Below are positions 10,891-22,376 of a stretch of DNA of 64,000 nt, one piece after another. Both the position numbers and the translations under genes were made by a program. This DNA comes from Fulvia fulva. Lineage: Eukaryota; Ascomycota; Dothideomycetes; Mycosphaerellales; Mycosphaerellaceae. The notes below the pieces were generated by a model. That model was not told where the DNA came from. It worked only from the letters and a program-made list of their open reading frames with translations, and searched no databases. The stretch spans positions 682,001 to 746,000 of the forward strand of contig NC_063014.1 of NCBI RefSeq assembly GCF_020509005.1. The letters are read 5' to 3'. Within the stretch, counting starts at the first letter, position 1, and each line of letters begins with the position of its first letter.

Positions 10891-13030
10891 AAGCGTGTCT
10901 TATATTAAGGGGATAGGATATCTAGACTTTAACGTAATAGCGTTTAGGCCGCGATAGTTTACGTATACCCGAAGTCTACTACTAGGCTTACGTACTATAA
11001 GTACGGGCGAAGCTATATCTACTCGTCCTACGTACCTTCGAATCTTCTAGTCGGCTAGGTAGCTATCCGTCTAACGCTTAATCACTTTATCCTCCTAAGG
11101 CGATATACGGAATAGATGCTTAAAAGGTAGCTTACTTCCTTTCTTAAGGTTGATCTTATAATCGATACCTAGTTAGTATAGTAGTAGCTTATATACCGCC
11201 TAAGCCGAGAAGGTTCGGGCGTACTTACGGCACTCGGGTAGTAGGTGATCTACCGGGTCTATAATGTTGTCCTTATTAAGCGATTTGTAGAACCGGTTAA
11301 TATCTACTTACGCGTATATTTTATACGCCCGTAACGAGGGCCCGGATCTTTCCACTACTAGTATAAAGGCTACGGCTCGAGCGTCTAGTCGTTACGTAGT
11401 CTTATCGTCTACTACTATACTATAATCGCCTATTATACGCCGTGTAGAGTATAAGCTTAGCTAAGCGGTTAATATCGCGTACGAGTATAGAGGATCGGTA
11501 CTTTGCTTCGATCCTAGTAGTTCATCCTTTTCTCGGATATATATAAGGTGGACTTAAGTACCCTTTCGTCTTATATATATTATAAAAGCTCCTACTCCTA
11601 CTTCTAGGATGTCTAGTAACTAATTATCCGGTATTATAGTTACGGTTACTTCTACCGGCGTTCTCCGGTCCTTTCCTAAGGAGCGCCTATATAGCTTCTT
11701 AATAGTATCTCTTCCGTCTACTAGTAAGGGTAGTCTAGTATAGAGACGGGGCTCCGGTTTATCCTCTATAGTCACTACCGGACGGAAGGTTTAATACGTC
11801 TATATAGGCTACTTTCCTTTATTATAAACTAACTATACCTATACTAGCTTGCCGTCCTATAGACATAGCTCCTTATAGCGCTCCGAGTCGAGGGTAAGCG
11901 TCCTAGATTTATAATAGATACCTAGCTAATATACTATACTCTAAGGCCTACTAAGGACTATATAATATTCGAGGTCGGCGAGCTACGTACTTATAACTTC
12001 CTTATAACTATTTAGGTCCAGTTCTATCGTTATCTATTCCGTAAAATTTACTCCTAAGGTAGAGCTATCCGCTAGCGTAAGGAGTAGAGGCTCTAGTAAC
12101 GAATTAACCTTGAAATTGTTATTATAGGTATATATTTGGTCTATAAACTTAGAGTTAGTACCGATATTAAAGAACAACTAAGATTTGATACTATTCGCTA
12201 TACTAGGTATTACTAAGTATATTACTACCTTAGGTTACTATTCTTATTCGTTTTAAATCGTTCTTAAGGAACGCGAAGATATCCTTAGCCCTTTACCTAG
12301 TAGCGGTAGTAGCTCTAGTTCTTTTAGACTTCTAAGAGGCCTAATACTTACTACGCTTAAGTACTAGCCTAACTATTTCCCCGCTATTATATAGTAGGTA
12401 GACAGGGTAGTATCTCGTAGTCGAAGAGCTTATATACTTAATTAGTAAGGCGGTGTCCGGTCTTACGACACTTCTTATAGCGGTCTTCGTTTATATATCG
12501 AGTATTCTTAGCGTTATCGAGAGGACCGATATTAGCGGCCTATATACTAACTTTGCTACGATCCGCCTATACCTTACGGGTACGTCGAGAGCGTCCTCCG
12601 CTACCGCTACTACCTCCGTTATTATTACTAGAACCGGTAGTAGGTAGGTCGGTCTTCTCGTCCTTCTTACTATCCTTCTTATTATCCTTCTTAGTAGGCT
12701 ACTTTCTCGGGTATAGTATATCGACTAGGCGGAAATCCTCCTTAGCTCGATATAAGTAATCTTCTATAGCTTTAATTGTCTATAGATCTATAGAGATAAA
12801 CTTCTAGAGGTACCGGTAATTTAGCTTACGCTTAAGTATATCGACGTAGTCCTCTTAATCGCGCTAAAGCTATATAATGTTCGTACTCTTTCTAAATAAG
12901 ACGTTAAACTCGGTAAAGGAGTCGTTACGTCTATCTACTTACTTTAAGGCGGCTATATCGTCGCGTACGCGAGCCTTCGCGTTACGCTTACTATAGCGCT
13001 TACGTAAGTCCTTTATAAGCTTATTAAGTG
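10891..13030 (-). pseudogene. Gypsy-5 gag C-terminus, protease and start of RT
   Basis: The complement from 13030 downward reads the capsid end (DTLNKLIKDLRKRYSKRN, then a domain typical of retrotransposon Gag). A Lys/Asp-rich linker lies near 12700, and a zinc knuckle near 12500-12440 keeps CRKTGH but its other Cys positions are altered. A retropepsin-like region near 12190-12130 reads NIGTNSKFIDQ. The RT N-terminal blocks lie at about 11020-10891 ([29 protein letters not shown]). Coding stops abruptly at the LINE-b 3' end, inside the RT. All stops are RIP-type. The particle-forming and RNA-copying roles are inferred from the domain families. Confidence 0.8.
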
Positions 13031-13299
13031 TCTTATATATATATATATATATTGTTTATTATACTGTTATAGAGCCTATTAGCCTATATAGCTATACTAC
13101 CTACTTCTAGTCATAAAGGGGAAACTCGTATTATAGAGTAAAAACCCCCTCTCCTCTCCTATACGTTCTTAACCTTGCCTTCTTTCGTGTTTTCCTTATT
13201 AAGGGTATACTAGTGTTATAGGCCTGCCCTAATGACTACCCTGTCTACACCCCCTTAACCTCCCGCCTCTTCTCTATCTACTCCTCCGTCTCGCTAGCT

Positions 13300-16200
13300 A
13301 GCGCGAACTGTTTAAGAAAGCCCTACTATAGTATCTACTATACTATCCGTTTTACGTGTCGCTTATCCGTTACGATTAACTAGTAGTCGCGTCTTACTAC
13401 CTTAGCTCTCTACTAGCTTCGTCCTTCTACCTATTACGGGCACCGTAGTATTATATGCTCCGGGTTCTATAACGGGTAGTTATACTAGTATACTAGGCTA
13501 TATACGTCCGGGACTTTCCTTCTATATAGGTAGGCCCTTAAACCGATGTGTTCGGACCTAATCTATATCGCGATACTTACTTCGGCCCTTGTTAGGTCAC
13601 TATAGAGTAGGTAGTTGTGTCTCTAGAAGGGGCGTAAGGCTAGGGGTCCTCGATTTGGTAGGGGATTCTCTTTCTATTCCTATTCCTAAAGGCAGCCCGC
13701 TACCTACTCTAGGAGGCTTTATATCTTTACCTTATTGCCCTGTTTCCTCCGTGCCTTTTCCTCCTCCTCCTTCCTCTCTATCCACTCCTAGGTTCGCTTA
13801 ACGACTTTAAACGTACGTAGGTCGTCTTACTTTTAGCTTTAACGTACCCTAAGGTAAGGCAGTCGGTCGTACCTCCTAGCGATCTTCTCCGTAGAGTCCC
13901 GAATAGCTTATTATACTAGATAATCCGCCGTCTTCCTAGCGTATTAGATCCTCATTCCCTTAATATAATATTTAATCGGGGGGACCCTGTCTCTACTTCC
14001 GCTACTCTCGTTAGCGTTAACTTATAGGCTCCTAGTATCCGTCTGAGGTTCGCGGCCTACGTCCGGTTTAGGGGTCCCTCTATCTGCTTCGGGATTGGTT
14101 TACCTACTCCTCCTATCCCCTATATCTAGGCCCTATAGAGCATTACTAGTTTTACGATCGTCTTATATATAACCCTTGCCTTACTAAACGTAGCTCTCTA
14201 TATTAACGTTATAAGTCTAGTTATTATAGCCTCGTTAACCTAGGCTCTGTTCTAGGCTTTCTTAATCTAGAGGTTCTAGCTAAGCTTAGGGTCTAGCTAG
14301 ATTTCTAGGACTCGTAATTCGGGAGAGGGCTTCTTTACGTAACCCTAGATAGTTACCGTTACTTATATATTATAGTAGGTTCTTACCTTGCTAAAGTGGA
14401 TAAGCTAGTACTTTTCCGGGGCGAAACGGGCGCCGTATCGACGTGCCTATTCCTCGTATACCTCGTGTCTTTCTATAAGTAGCCGGTAGTTTTCTTCGGT
14501 CGTCGTTAACTAGGCTAGGGTGTTCGTATCGTCGACGAACCCCGAGGCCGACGTTTATAGTAAGGTAAGTAGTAGGATTAGGTCCGCTATAAAGATTAGG
14601 AAGAGGATCGGGGATAGAGTTAAGCCCTAGGGGATCCCGTATTCTATATATATAAGGTTGCCCTCCTTACGCTTCCTAAGGATAATCTACGTTATTCTCT
14701 CCTTAAGGAAGGAGTTTACGAAACTTATTACCTACCGCGGGATTTCTTTTTGCCGTAGGATATAGAGGAGTCGCTCGTAGGAGACGTTATCGAATGCCCC
14801 TAAGATATCGAGAGACAATAGTAATATAACCCTATTCCGTCTATAGTACTAGAGAGTATAAATCTGTTCGGTAATAAGCTCTATAGCCGTTAGGGTAGAT
14901 CGTTTACTCCTACTACCTATCTATATCTCTAGGAGTAGGTTATTGTCCTCGACGAGCTATATAATTCTTCTTACTACGACCTTCTCTAGTATCTTTCTAA
15001 TTGTGTTTAGGAGTACGATCGGCTAATAGGACTTTAGCTTTGTATAGTCTTCCTTCTATAGCTTCTTTAGAACGACTATAAGGGACCGCCTAAATAGCCG
15101 TAGGTAGTACCCCTTACGTAGGTAAGCCGTAAATAGTTCGGCGAGGTATAGGGCGACTTCTTCTTTATATTCTTTAAGGAGGAGGTTTAGGATTCCGTCG
15201 GGTCCCGGGGCCTTACGGCCCTTTAGCTTTCCTATAATCTCCTTTATCTCCTCCTCGCCTACTATCTAGTATATATCGAGTGGCTCCGGGTAGATCGTTC
15301 CCTCTATGTCTGTTAGGTCGGCCGTTAACTATATCGTAAAGAAGTAGTCGGCGAACGCCTTCGCCTTCCCCCCCGGCGTTATCTATATTATGCCTATCGT
15401 ATCCTAGATTAGGGGGAAGTGTAGTGTCCTGTCCCCGTCTCCGGCCCTTACCTACTTTATAAGCCGCTATATCTACTCCGGGTTCTCTATTATAAGACCT
15501 ATAGTTGCCCTCTAGTCTTATTACTTATCTCGTCGTATTTGGGCCTTCTTTGCCTGACTTACTTCCTAGTACTCGTCCTACGCTTCTTAGCTTTACTCCT
15601 TCGTCCATTTTCGCCTTGCCCTCCTTACGTCCTTAACTTTAGCTAAGTACTCTAGGGTCTAGAAGGGCTTCTAGTACTTTAAGGGCCTTAGTTCTAGTAT
15701 ATATTCCTCGGCCGCCTACTATATCGTCGTTATTATCTATTCTGCCGTACTATTAAGCTCGGCTTCCGTCTCCCCGATACTAGTATTATTTAGGTACTGT
15801 TTAAGTAGATTCCGGATCTCCTCCTAGGGAGCTTTTTTCTAGTTAAGGCGCTTTTCACCCCGGAGCTCCTCTTCTATCCCCGTCGCTATCGTTATCTAGA
15901 TAGGGATATAGTCTGACCCTGCCTCTAGGGTAAGGTTAGGTCTATACTCTACTAGCCTTATTACTACGTCCCTCGACAGAAAGTATAGGTCGATAGTACT
16001 CGCGCTTGTTCTTACCTTCTACGTCTCTATTCCCTTTAGGGTTACGAGCTCTATATCCCTACTTTCCGTGATCTCTAGGAGTATACCTCCTAGATATACG
16101 TAAGGGGGGGTGAATTCTAGACCCTACGTTAGGTAGTAGAGGTTAAAGTCGCCTAGGAGAATATAGTTTATGTCCCCTTAGTCGAGTACCTAGTCAAGTC

Positions 16201-16575
16201 GTACTAGCGTACCGAGGTCTCTACTCGTTCTTCCCTAAGGAGGAGGGTTATAGACGTTATATATCCGGATAGGTCCTTAACTCGTAGTGATTTAGATAGC
16301 CGTAATGTCCCCTTAACTCCCTTCCGGGTACGAGATTACCTTCTAGGCGTCCGTACGTAATGCTTTACTAACGTATATATATGTCCTTAGGGTATAGCCT
16401 ATGCCTCCCTCGATAGCTATATAGTACCGTAGGTCGGTATAGGTAGTAGGTCTTCGAGTATACAGGTTTAGCTATAGCTCTTATATCGCTACGATATAAT
16501 ACCTTTAGTCGTCGAGTTCCTAGAGGAAGTAGAGTTGAACCTTGTCCTTACTTTTATTAACGTTATACTATATAA
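13300..16575 (-). pseudogene. LINE-c ORF2 (EEP endonuclease and reverse transcriptase)
   Basis: On the minus strand the N-terminus near 16565 reads a YNVNKSKDKVQ block followed by VAI, TAA and more (the endonuclease/exonuclease/phosphatase fold of non-LTR elements, which nicks the target). The RT follows at about 15300-13900, with the active site ASGFVDDTNTL at about 14550-14520, Asp codons intact as GAC GAT. The C-terminal region ends near 13300 and the 3' UTR follows. The length of about 1,090 codons is normal for this family. TAG/TAA stops at Gln/Trp sites kill the frame. Confidence 0.85.
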
Positions 16576-16699
16576 TAGTGAGGTTAGTTTATATTAGTAT
16601 TACGGACTAGCTAGGATAAGGTCTATTAGGGTGCTTATTAGCTATATAGCTCCTTCGTTTATCGCGCTATCCTATTAGGTTAGTTACCGTTCGGTCGTT

Positions 16700-17870
16700 A
16701 GGGGGTGCCTAAAGATTTGTATCTATCTAGCTTCATTTACCGCCCTCTATAGCCCCCTTAGGCGTCCCGGCGGTAGGTAAGTACTCTACTATATATTTTA
16801 TGTCGCTTCGTCTATCCTTTTCCTCTTTACGGCCTCGAATCCTCTATACTAGGAATTGCCGAGCGTTAGTATAGAGTACCTCGCCGGAGTTATTACTCTA
16901 GCCTAGCGGGCCTTTTCTTACGCTACTACCTTATAGGGCATTAGTTCGAGTATACCGGGTGTTTACGGCCGTAGTACGCGCACCTCGATTCCTCCCGTAG
17001 GTATTGTTTCCCCTAATACGGTCCTACGTAGTATAGGTACTTAGGGGTCTTCTCGGTATACTTTAGCGCGATATAGCCGTATTATTAGTAGTTAAAGCAT
17101 TAGAGCACTCTGTAGCTACTCTTATATATCTCCGTGTCGAGGCGTTCGTATTACTAGAATAGTCCTCCTTCTAGGACCTAGTTTGCTTGTTCCGCGGTAG
17201 CTATCTAGACGATTAGAGAGGAGTACGTCTTAGTAGCTTCGACGTTCTTATTTAGCTACGCTACTTTAGTAAAGCGTACTCCCGGTAAGGTGTTCTAGTT
17301 CTATGTCTAGAGTAGGGCGAGGTCGTTCTCTACCCTAAAGGTCCTTAGTACCCTATAGGCTATTACTAAAAACTACTAGTAAGAGACCTTTACCGACCTC
17401 GCTACCTTGACTATCTAGTCCTTAAGGGTCTCGAGCTTTTGTCGGTCTGTCTCCTATACTATAAAGAGGCGTATTACTCCTCTAGGCTCGATTTTAGCTC
17501 CTACTATCTCCTTCTAGCTAATCCTATCTACAAGTTCCTTACTTATTAGGCCCTCTAGCTCTCGCTTCTCCTCCGGGTCCGTAACGTACACCCTAATAGC
17601 GTTGTTTGTCCTTTAGGTCCGTAGGTTAGGGGAGCTAGCTACTACGTTTGCCTATATAGGAGTGTACTAGGTAGTAGCTTTCTATATTGTCTACTATATT
17701 GCTCTCGGGATCTAATGTTCGAGTGCCTTAAGGGCTCCGAGGAGTTAGGCGATCGTGTTCTTATACGCCCTAGCTAGGCGCTTATCTACTTCGAGTATCT
17801 CTTAAGCCTCTTTATAGAGGTCCTTCTATATAGAGGTTTAGTTAACCCGGAGGGGAGGCTTGTCTTATGT
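16700..17870 (-). pseudogene. LINE-c ORF1 (Gag-like RNA-binding protein)
   Basis: The minus strand from about 17870 reads charged stretches (EILEVDKRLARAYKNTIA, VYVTDPEEKRELEGLISKE) and then, at about 17105-17000, two zinc knuckles. The first reads CFNYQQYGHIALKY with one Cys as Tyr; a second CX2C type follows (YLYYVGPY), its Cys and His changed to Tyr. This layout matches ORF1 of Tad-like LINEs, which binds the element RNA. The exact start is not defined. RIP stops are frequent. Confidence 0.7.
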
Positions 17871-18404
17871 TTATAGTCGCGGTTGCTATAGCTATTACTA
17901 GTTTAGCTATTGTTACTAGCCGTGTTGTTACTAGCTTAGTAGTAGTGTGCTTTATGTCTGTTTTTAGTAGGCGTAGGTTTCCCTTATAAGTTACTTAATA
18001 CTCGCTAGCTAGGCTTCTAGTCTAGAGTCTATGTCTCTAGTTCGCCTTCTCCTTTTCGAGAGGACTAGCGGGCGGCCGTTTAGGTTATAGCGTAAGGTCT
18101 TATAAGTGTTCTATATGTTACGCGAGCTATATACGTTAAGGGTATATAGTAGGTTTGTAGTGAATTGCTAGTATAGCTTATAATCTAAGTTAGGTAATGT
18201 TCTATCTAAGTTTTAGCTAGTCTAGAAGGGGGCTTAGGGCCGTAGCTAAGCTGTAGAAACGGGGTGACTAGAACCTCGAGATAGGCTAGCTTTAGAGCTA
18301 TATATCTCGATAGGTATCCGGTACGGACAGTTACTTTATACGTTCCTAAGTTACTCTTGATACGCGCTATCGAATACGCCGAATTTAGTGATCTATCTTA
18401 TATA

Positions 18405-19800
18405 TACGGTCGCCCTTTACGCTAGTAAGGGACGGGATTCAAGGTCCGATTAATTAGAACGCGCTACCCTTAGTATAGTTATATACGAACTTTAACGTAG
18501 CCTTCGAGGTACGGAACGTAGTGTTCTATAGCTAAGTTTCTAAGGTGTTCTACTACACCTCGAACGTTAGCCCGATAGGCGTATTATCCTTATTCCTATT
18601 ACCGCTAAACTTCTTTACCTCCGTCTTGTCTATCTTAAACATAACGTTAAGTTTTAGGTTGATATTAAGTATCGTATCCTAGTCCGCGTCGAGCTCCTCG
18701 TCCTTACTCTTACGCTTACTCTTCTTAGACTTCTTCTTACGGTACTTACGGCGATCTTCGTCGTCGCTAGGCCCGGAGTTAGAATCGGAGTCGGACGAGC
18801 TCGAGCTATTAGAGCTATTAGATAGGTTATCGTCCTAGGTACTATCCTTACGCAATCCGCGGCCGCGACGTCCTTACTAAGGCTTCTCGGTAAGTCGCTT
18901 CTTTAGGTCTATAATTTCGTCGTCCTTAGTCTTCTTAATATACTCGATCTTACGGTTATAGTCCTTAGCGGTAGACTTATAGTTAGAGAGCTTATTATCG
19001 ACGTCGCTCTATTAGTTCTCGAGGTCCTAGATACAATTAACGTACTCTACGATCTAGGCGTTAAGTTTAGAGAGCTCTACGTTCTTATCTTAAATCTACG
19101 ACATAGCGTTAAGTATATATTCGCGGTTCTTAGCTATATCCGGCGTAGGCGGCAGTTTCTTAAAATCGTCGACCTACTATTAGAGTAGATTACGGGCTAC
19201 TATTAGCTAGTCGCGATCCTTTACGGCGGTGTTACGTTCCTTAGTCGTATTGTCTAAGCTCTTCTAAATATTATTACGATCGGCTATAATTGCCTTTAGA
19301 TCGTCCTTTACTTTAGCGATATCCGGCTCGTTCCTCTTATACTTATCGACCTTATTTGTAAGATGCTTGACCTGCTTATCTACCTTCTACTATAATATCT
19401 ATATGTCTAACTTCTTCTACTTAAACTCGGCCTTATCCTACTCTAGCTTATCCTAGGCTGTCCTAACCGCTACTCTCTTATCCTAAAGCTTATTATACGC
19501 TTAGCCGAATATCTTTAAGAACTCGGTTATATTATAGTCGTCGGCTTAGGCGCGTCGAAGTAGGTAATAGATCGTAGATATTGCTTTAGGTATACTAGCT
19601 ATAAGGGCTTAGAACTCGGTTATATCTAGGTTCTTTAGCGCCTCTGGATTATAGCGGAAAGTCTTAGCTACCTATTATTCTCCTTCTCCTTTATCTATTA
19701 CTATATTATCGTTATAATTAAACTCGATATCCTATCTAGTTATATATTCTTTCACTTCGTCGTCCCGGATATAGTCGGAGAGGTTGATTATCTTAGGCAA
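18405..19800 (-). pseudogene. Gypsy-5 gag, N-terminal and central part
   Basis: The complement reads KIINLSDYIRDDEVKEYI near 19790, then several hundred residues of Lys/Glu/Asp-rich heptad-like sequence (for example HLTNKVDKYKRNEPDIAKV) compatible with a coiled coil. A Ser/Asp run (SNSSNSSSSSDSDSNSGP) lies near 18800 and a basic run (RRKYRKKKSKKSKRKSK) near 18720. A capsid-like block follows (RNKDNTPIGLTFEV near 18570). The frame continues across LINE-c at 13030. I do not recognise the coiled-coil part as a named domain; the capsid block and position make gag likely. Confidence 0.75.
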
Positions 19801-19836
19801 TTCGGTAACTAGTTATATTAGTTACTTAATACGCTA

Positions 19837-19893
19837 ACGTACTTTACTACCGAGCGGGCTATACTACCGAGCGGGCCACTTTTGCTAAGAACT
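19837..19893 (+). repeat. Left TIR of the Fot1-like element, with internal direct repeat
   Basis: The TIR starts ACGTACTT and contains the 14-bp unit ACTACCGAGCGGGC twice, 17 bp apart (19845-19858 and 19862-19875), followed by a segment ending CTAAGAACT. The mate at 21646-21702 has the same arrangement in inverse orientation. Repeated units within TIRs often serve as multiple transposase-binding sites; that role is inferred. Confidence 0.92.
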
Positions 19894-19934
19894 GTACCAC
19901 TTCTATAGATATAGCTATATAACTACTATTATAG

Positions 19935-21600
19935 CGTGTATTGTCTTTAAACAAGGCCAAACTAACCTTAGCTATCTAGGCTACGAAACGCAACGCGATA
20001 ATCACGAATCGACTTGCTATAAAGGTATACGACACGTCTCGAACTATACTAGGGTATCGATTGAGTAGACGACCTCCTCGGGGTGACTACGAGCCTAATT
20101 CGAAGAAGCTGATAGAGCTAGAAGAGAGGGTAATACTTGAGTACATACTCGAGCTAGATCTTAGAGGTTTCCCGCTATTAAAGGCTAGTATACGAGTAAT
20201 AGCCGATTTATTGCTATAAGAGAAGGGTCTTAAGCCCGCTAGTCTTAATTAGACAGACAGGTTCATTAGGCGGTATCGTGAGCTAAAGGTTCGTATAATA
20301 CGTAGATACGATCGTTAGCGAGCCCTAATAGAAGATCTAGACGTTATCGAGAGGTAGTTCTTACTTATACGTAATATAAAGGAGAAGTATAGTATCCTTA
20401 ACTAGGACACCTATAACTTCAACAAGATAGGGTTTATAATAGGTATTATTACGTCTTAGAGCGTCGTTACGGGTTTAGAAAGGCGTAGTAGAAAGAGGAA
20501 GGTCGTTTAATAGTGCAATAGAGAATAGGTAATAGTGATTAAGACTATCTATATAGACGGAATAGCGCTCCTACCCTACGTCATCCTTATAGGTAAATAG
20601 CATATTAGTACCTAGTACTAAGACGGCAACTTAGGGCTAGACTAGACAATTGGGCTAATAGAGAACGGCTAGACTAACAATAAGTTCGGTATACGGTAGC
20701 TAGAGCATTTCTAGAAGTATACTATAGCTCGTACGACTAGGGTATAGAGACTACTTATTATCGATAGCTACGAGAGCTATAACTCGAAGGCATTCTAGAA
20801 TCTGTATAAGGAATACAAGATCTTGGCCCTATATATACTATCGTACGCCTCGTACTTACTCTAGCTATTAGATATAGGTTACTATTCGCCTTTAAAGAAG
20901 GTATACGGTGCTTAGCTCTCGGGCTTAGTACGCTAGCGCATTACTCATATCGATAAAGTAGAGTTCCTACGCGCCTTCCGGGTAGCCTATAACGCTATAT
21001 TTAGACAAGAGAACATCCTATCGAGCTTTAGAGGCGCTGGTTTAGTTCTATTCAATCTATAGGTAGTAATAGACAAGCTTAATGTTAAGCTACGTACGCT
21101 AACCCCTCTAGCTCCGGACTCTACCCCTTAGGAGTCGAAGACACTACGAACTACAAAAGAATTCGACTCTTAATCGACACTAGTAACGAATAAAATGCGT
21201 GCCCGGGTAGGTTTATTGCTAAACTCGTTATAGGAAGGGGTGTATTAGCTTATAAAAGGGAGTAGAGAGCTAGCGTATTAGATAGCTCTTATACGAAGCG
21301 AGATTAGTAAGCTACGTAAGTCTAACGAGGCCCTTATATAGCAAAAAGCACGAAAGCGCAAGTACATTCAGTCTAGAGGGTCTCTGACCTTCGATAAGGC
21401 GTCGTAATTAGTACCTCTAGAGGATACTAGAAGGTAAGAAGTGAGTAGAGAGTCGCTAGATAGTGTTCGGCTAGTACTAAGGCTACGACGCTATAAGCGA
21501 TATAGCGAGTCGGGGTATAGCGTACGTACCTATTAAGTAGACTTACTAGATAGCGAACAATCTAAAGAGAAATTGTCCTCTTAGTAACAATTCTATAGGA
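19935..21600 (+). pseudogene. Fot1/pogo-like transposase, inactivated
   Basis: The frame reads an N-terminal HTH region (LTLAI, stop, ATKRNAIITNRLAIKVYDT), a CENP-B-like second HTH region (LSRRPPRGDYEPNSKKL to about 20310) and then the DDE_1 catalytic core. The first catalytic site, normally an Asp in an NFDE-type motif, reads NFNKIGF, with Asn at 20421-20423. The second Asp (IIDSYESYNS, near 20758) and third Asp (LLDIGYYSPLKKVYG, near 20870) are kept. A C-terminal block near 21030 reads SSFRGAGLVLFN. Length is close to the usual 500-550 residues. Multiple TAG stops and loss of the first Asp make it dead. The family would cut and paste DNA at TA. Confidence 0.9.
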
Positions 21601-21645
21601 TGTTATCGTATTAAGATACCGTCGTAATCAAAGTAGAAGTAGTAT

Positions 21646-21702
21646 AGTTCTTAGTAAAAGTAGCCCGCTCGGTAGTATAGCCCGCTCGGTAGTGAAGTAC
21701 GT
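21646..21702 (-). repeat. Right TIR of the Fot1-like element
   Basis: This is the inverse copy of 19837-19893. The 14-bp sub-repeat is again present twice, and the outer end AAGTACGT abuts the TA duplication at 21703-21704. Differences from the left TIR are C/T or G/A only. Confidence 0.92.
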
Positions 21703-21704
21703 TA

Positions 21705-22055
21705 CTATATTTACTCGTTAGTTAGCTATTAGGGTTAGGTTTAGTAACCTTAAGTCTAGCTACTATTAAGTATAAGCGACTCGCGGCGGATCTTAGGGCT
21801 ACTAGTAAGTAGGGAGTACCTACCGCCTATACTCTTAGCTAGTATCTTATTAATAAAGGTACAATTGTTCTTAATAACTTAGACCTGTCGCGTTTGTCGC
21901 GTAATTAGTATAGAAAACTCGCGATAAGCGTAGTTTCTATATCTTTGACCTATTACTTTAAAGGTCCTTCGTAGTACGTATTCTACGGTTAGTAAAGGCG
22001 GTCTAATAAAGTATAAGGGGGCCGTTCTTAATATAGGGCAAATAACGAAGTTGTT
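21705..22055. other. Unassigned stretch, probable Gypsy-5 leader or LTR
   Basis: This 350-bp stretch lies between the Fot1-like element and the 5' LTR of Gypsy-4. No coding frame is recognised on either strand. By position it should hold the 5' leader and LTR of the minus-strand Gypsy-5, but no second copy exists in the window to prove LTR boundaries. It contains two nearby CGCGAC-type motifs at about 21885-21905. Confidence 0.3.
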
Positions 22056-22239
22056 TATTACGGGTAGCCCGCGACCCCTTACTATAGCTACGTTAGCCCG
22101 GGTGAGCCGCGGACCTTCCGTATCGGGTTAGCGCGGCTTAGCTTTACTTTATAGCTTCGCCGCGCCTCGCGCTCCTCTTTCGTAGCTTCGTAGAATAATA
22201 ACACTCTTATTCGGACCCTACGGTACGCGCGCCCTTATA
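22056..22239 (+). repeat. Gypsy-4 5' LTR (184 bp, subtype A1)
   Basis: It begins TATTACGGGTAGCCCGCG (TGTTACGGG after RIP) and ends CGCGCCCTTATA (from TTACA). It matches, base by base except for transitions, the LTRs at 23093, 43376 and 50411. It is unusually short for a gypsy LTR and rich in CpG, which RIP has spared. Confidence 0.93.
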
Positions 22240-22252
22240 GTTTATTCTACTA

Positions 22253-22282
22253 CCCTACCTAGATCGCGGATCTAGGTAAGGG
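22253..22282 (+). other. Leader hairpin just downstream of the 5' LTR
   Basis: An inverted repeat of CCCTACCTAGATC with GATCTAGGTAAGGG, separated by GCG and with one bulged base, starts 14 nt after the LTR. The same element occurs at 43573-43602 (Gypsy-2) and, RIP-altered, at 54710-54739 (Gypsy-1). Position fits a priming, dimerisation or packaging structure, but no tRNA-complementary primer site beginning TGG is seen. Confidence 0.7.
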
Positions 22283-22376
22283 ACGCGTAATAATAGGAAT
22301 AGACAGAACTATAGAACTCGAAGGACGCGTAGAGTCGTATTAGAATATAGAATACGGTAAGGCGTATAGCGTATAA

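Larger units (their letters stand above)
13040..18395 (-). mobile_element. LINE-c, near full-length two-ORF LINE
   Basis: This is a minus-strand LINE of about 5.4 kb with 5' leader, ORF1, ORF2 and 3' UTR, ending in a (TA)n run (13035-13052). A likely TSD TCTTATATA lies at 13031-13039 and 18396-18404; joining the flanks restores the Gypsy-5 gag frame (VKGDRIYK then TLNKLIKDL). It is related to LINE-a. It is the longest LINE copy in the window and keeps recognisable endonuclease, RT and zinc-knuckle motifs but has RIP stops throughout. Confidence 0.85.
19837..21702 (+). mobile_element. Fot1/pogo-type DNA transposon (1,866 bp)
   Basis: The ends are 57-bp terminal inverted repeats (19837-19893 and 21646-21702) that match except at three positions, all transitions. 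TA dinucleotides flank both ends (19835-19836, 21703-21704), the target duplication of Tc1/mariner/pogo elements. The interior encodes one transposase. Length and structure are typical of Fot1-like elements of ascomycetes. It sits in the 5' leader of Gypsy-5, so it arrived later. It is RIP-mutated like its surroundings. Confidence 0.93.
10891..22055 (-). mobile_element. Gypsy-5, minus-strand Ty3/gypsy element split by LINE-c and a Fot1-like transposon
   Basis: On the minus strand the pieces order as 5' leader (21705-22055, then 19803-19834), gag N-terminal half (19800-18405), gag end, zinc knuckle, protease and RT start (13030-10891). LINE-c separates the two gag halves and the Fot1-like transposon sits in the leader. 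The rest of RT, RNase H, integrase and the 3' LTR are missing beyond the LINE-b junction. The gag is of a different type from Gypsy-1 to -4: a long charged coiled-coil N-terminus and a Ser/Asp-rich then Lys-rich linker. LTRs were not identified with confidence. Confidence 0.75.

Noticed and set aside
13031..13052. (TA)n run as a replication origin or recombination site.
   Set aside because: It coincides with the 3' tail and target duplication of LINE-c and needs no other explanation.
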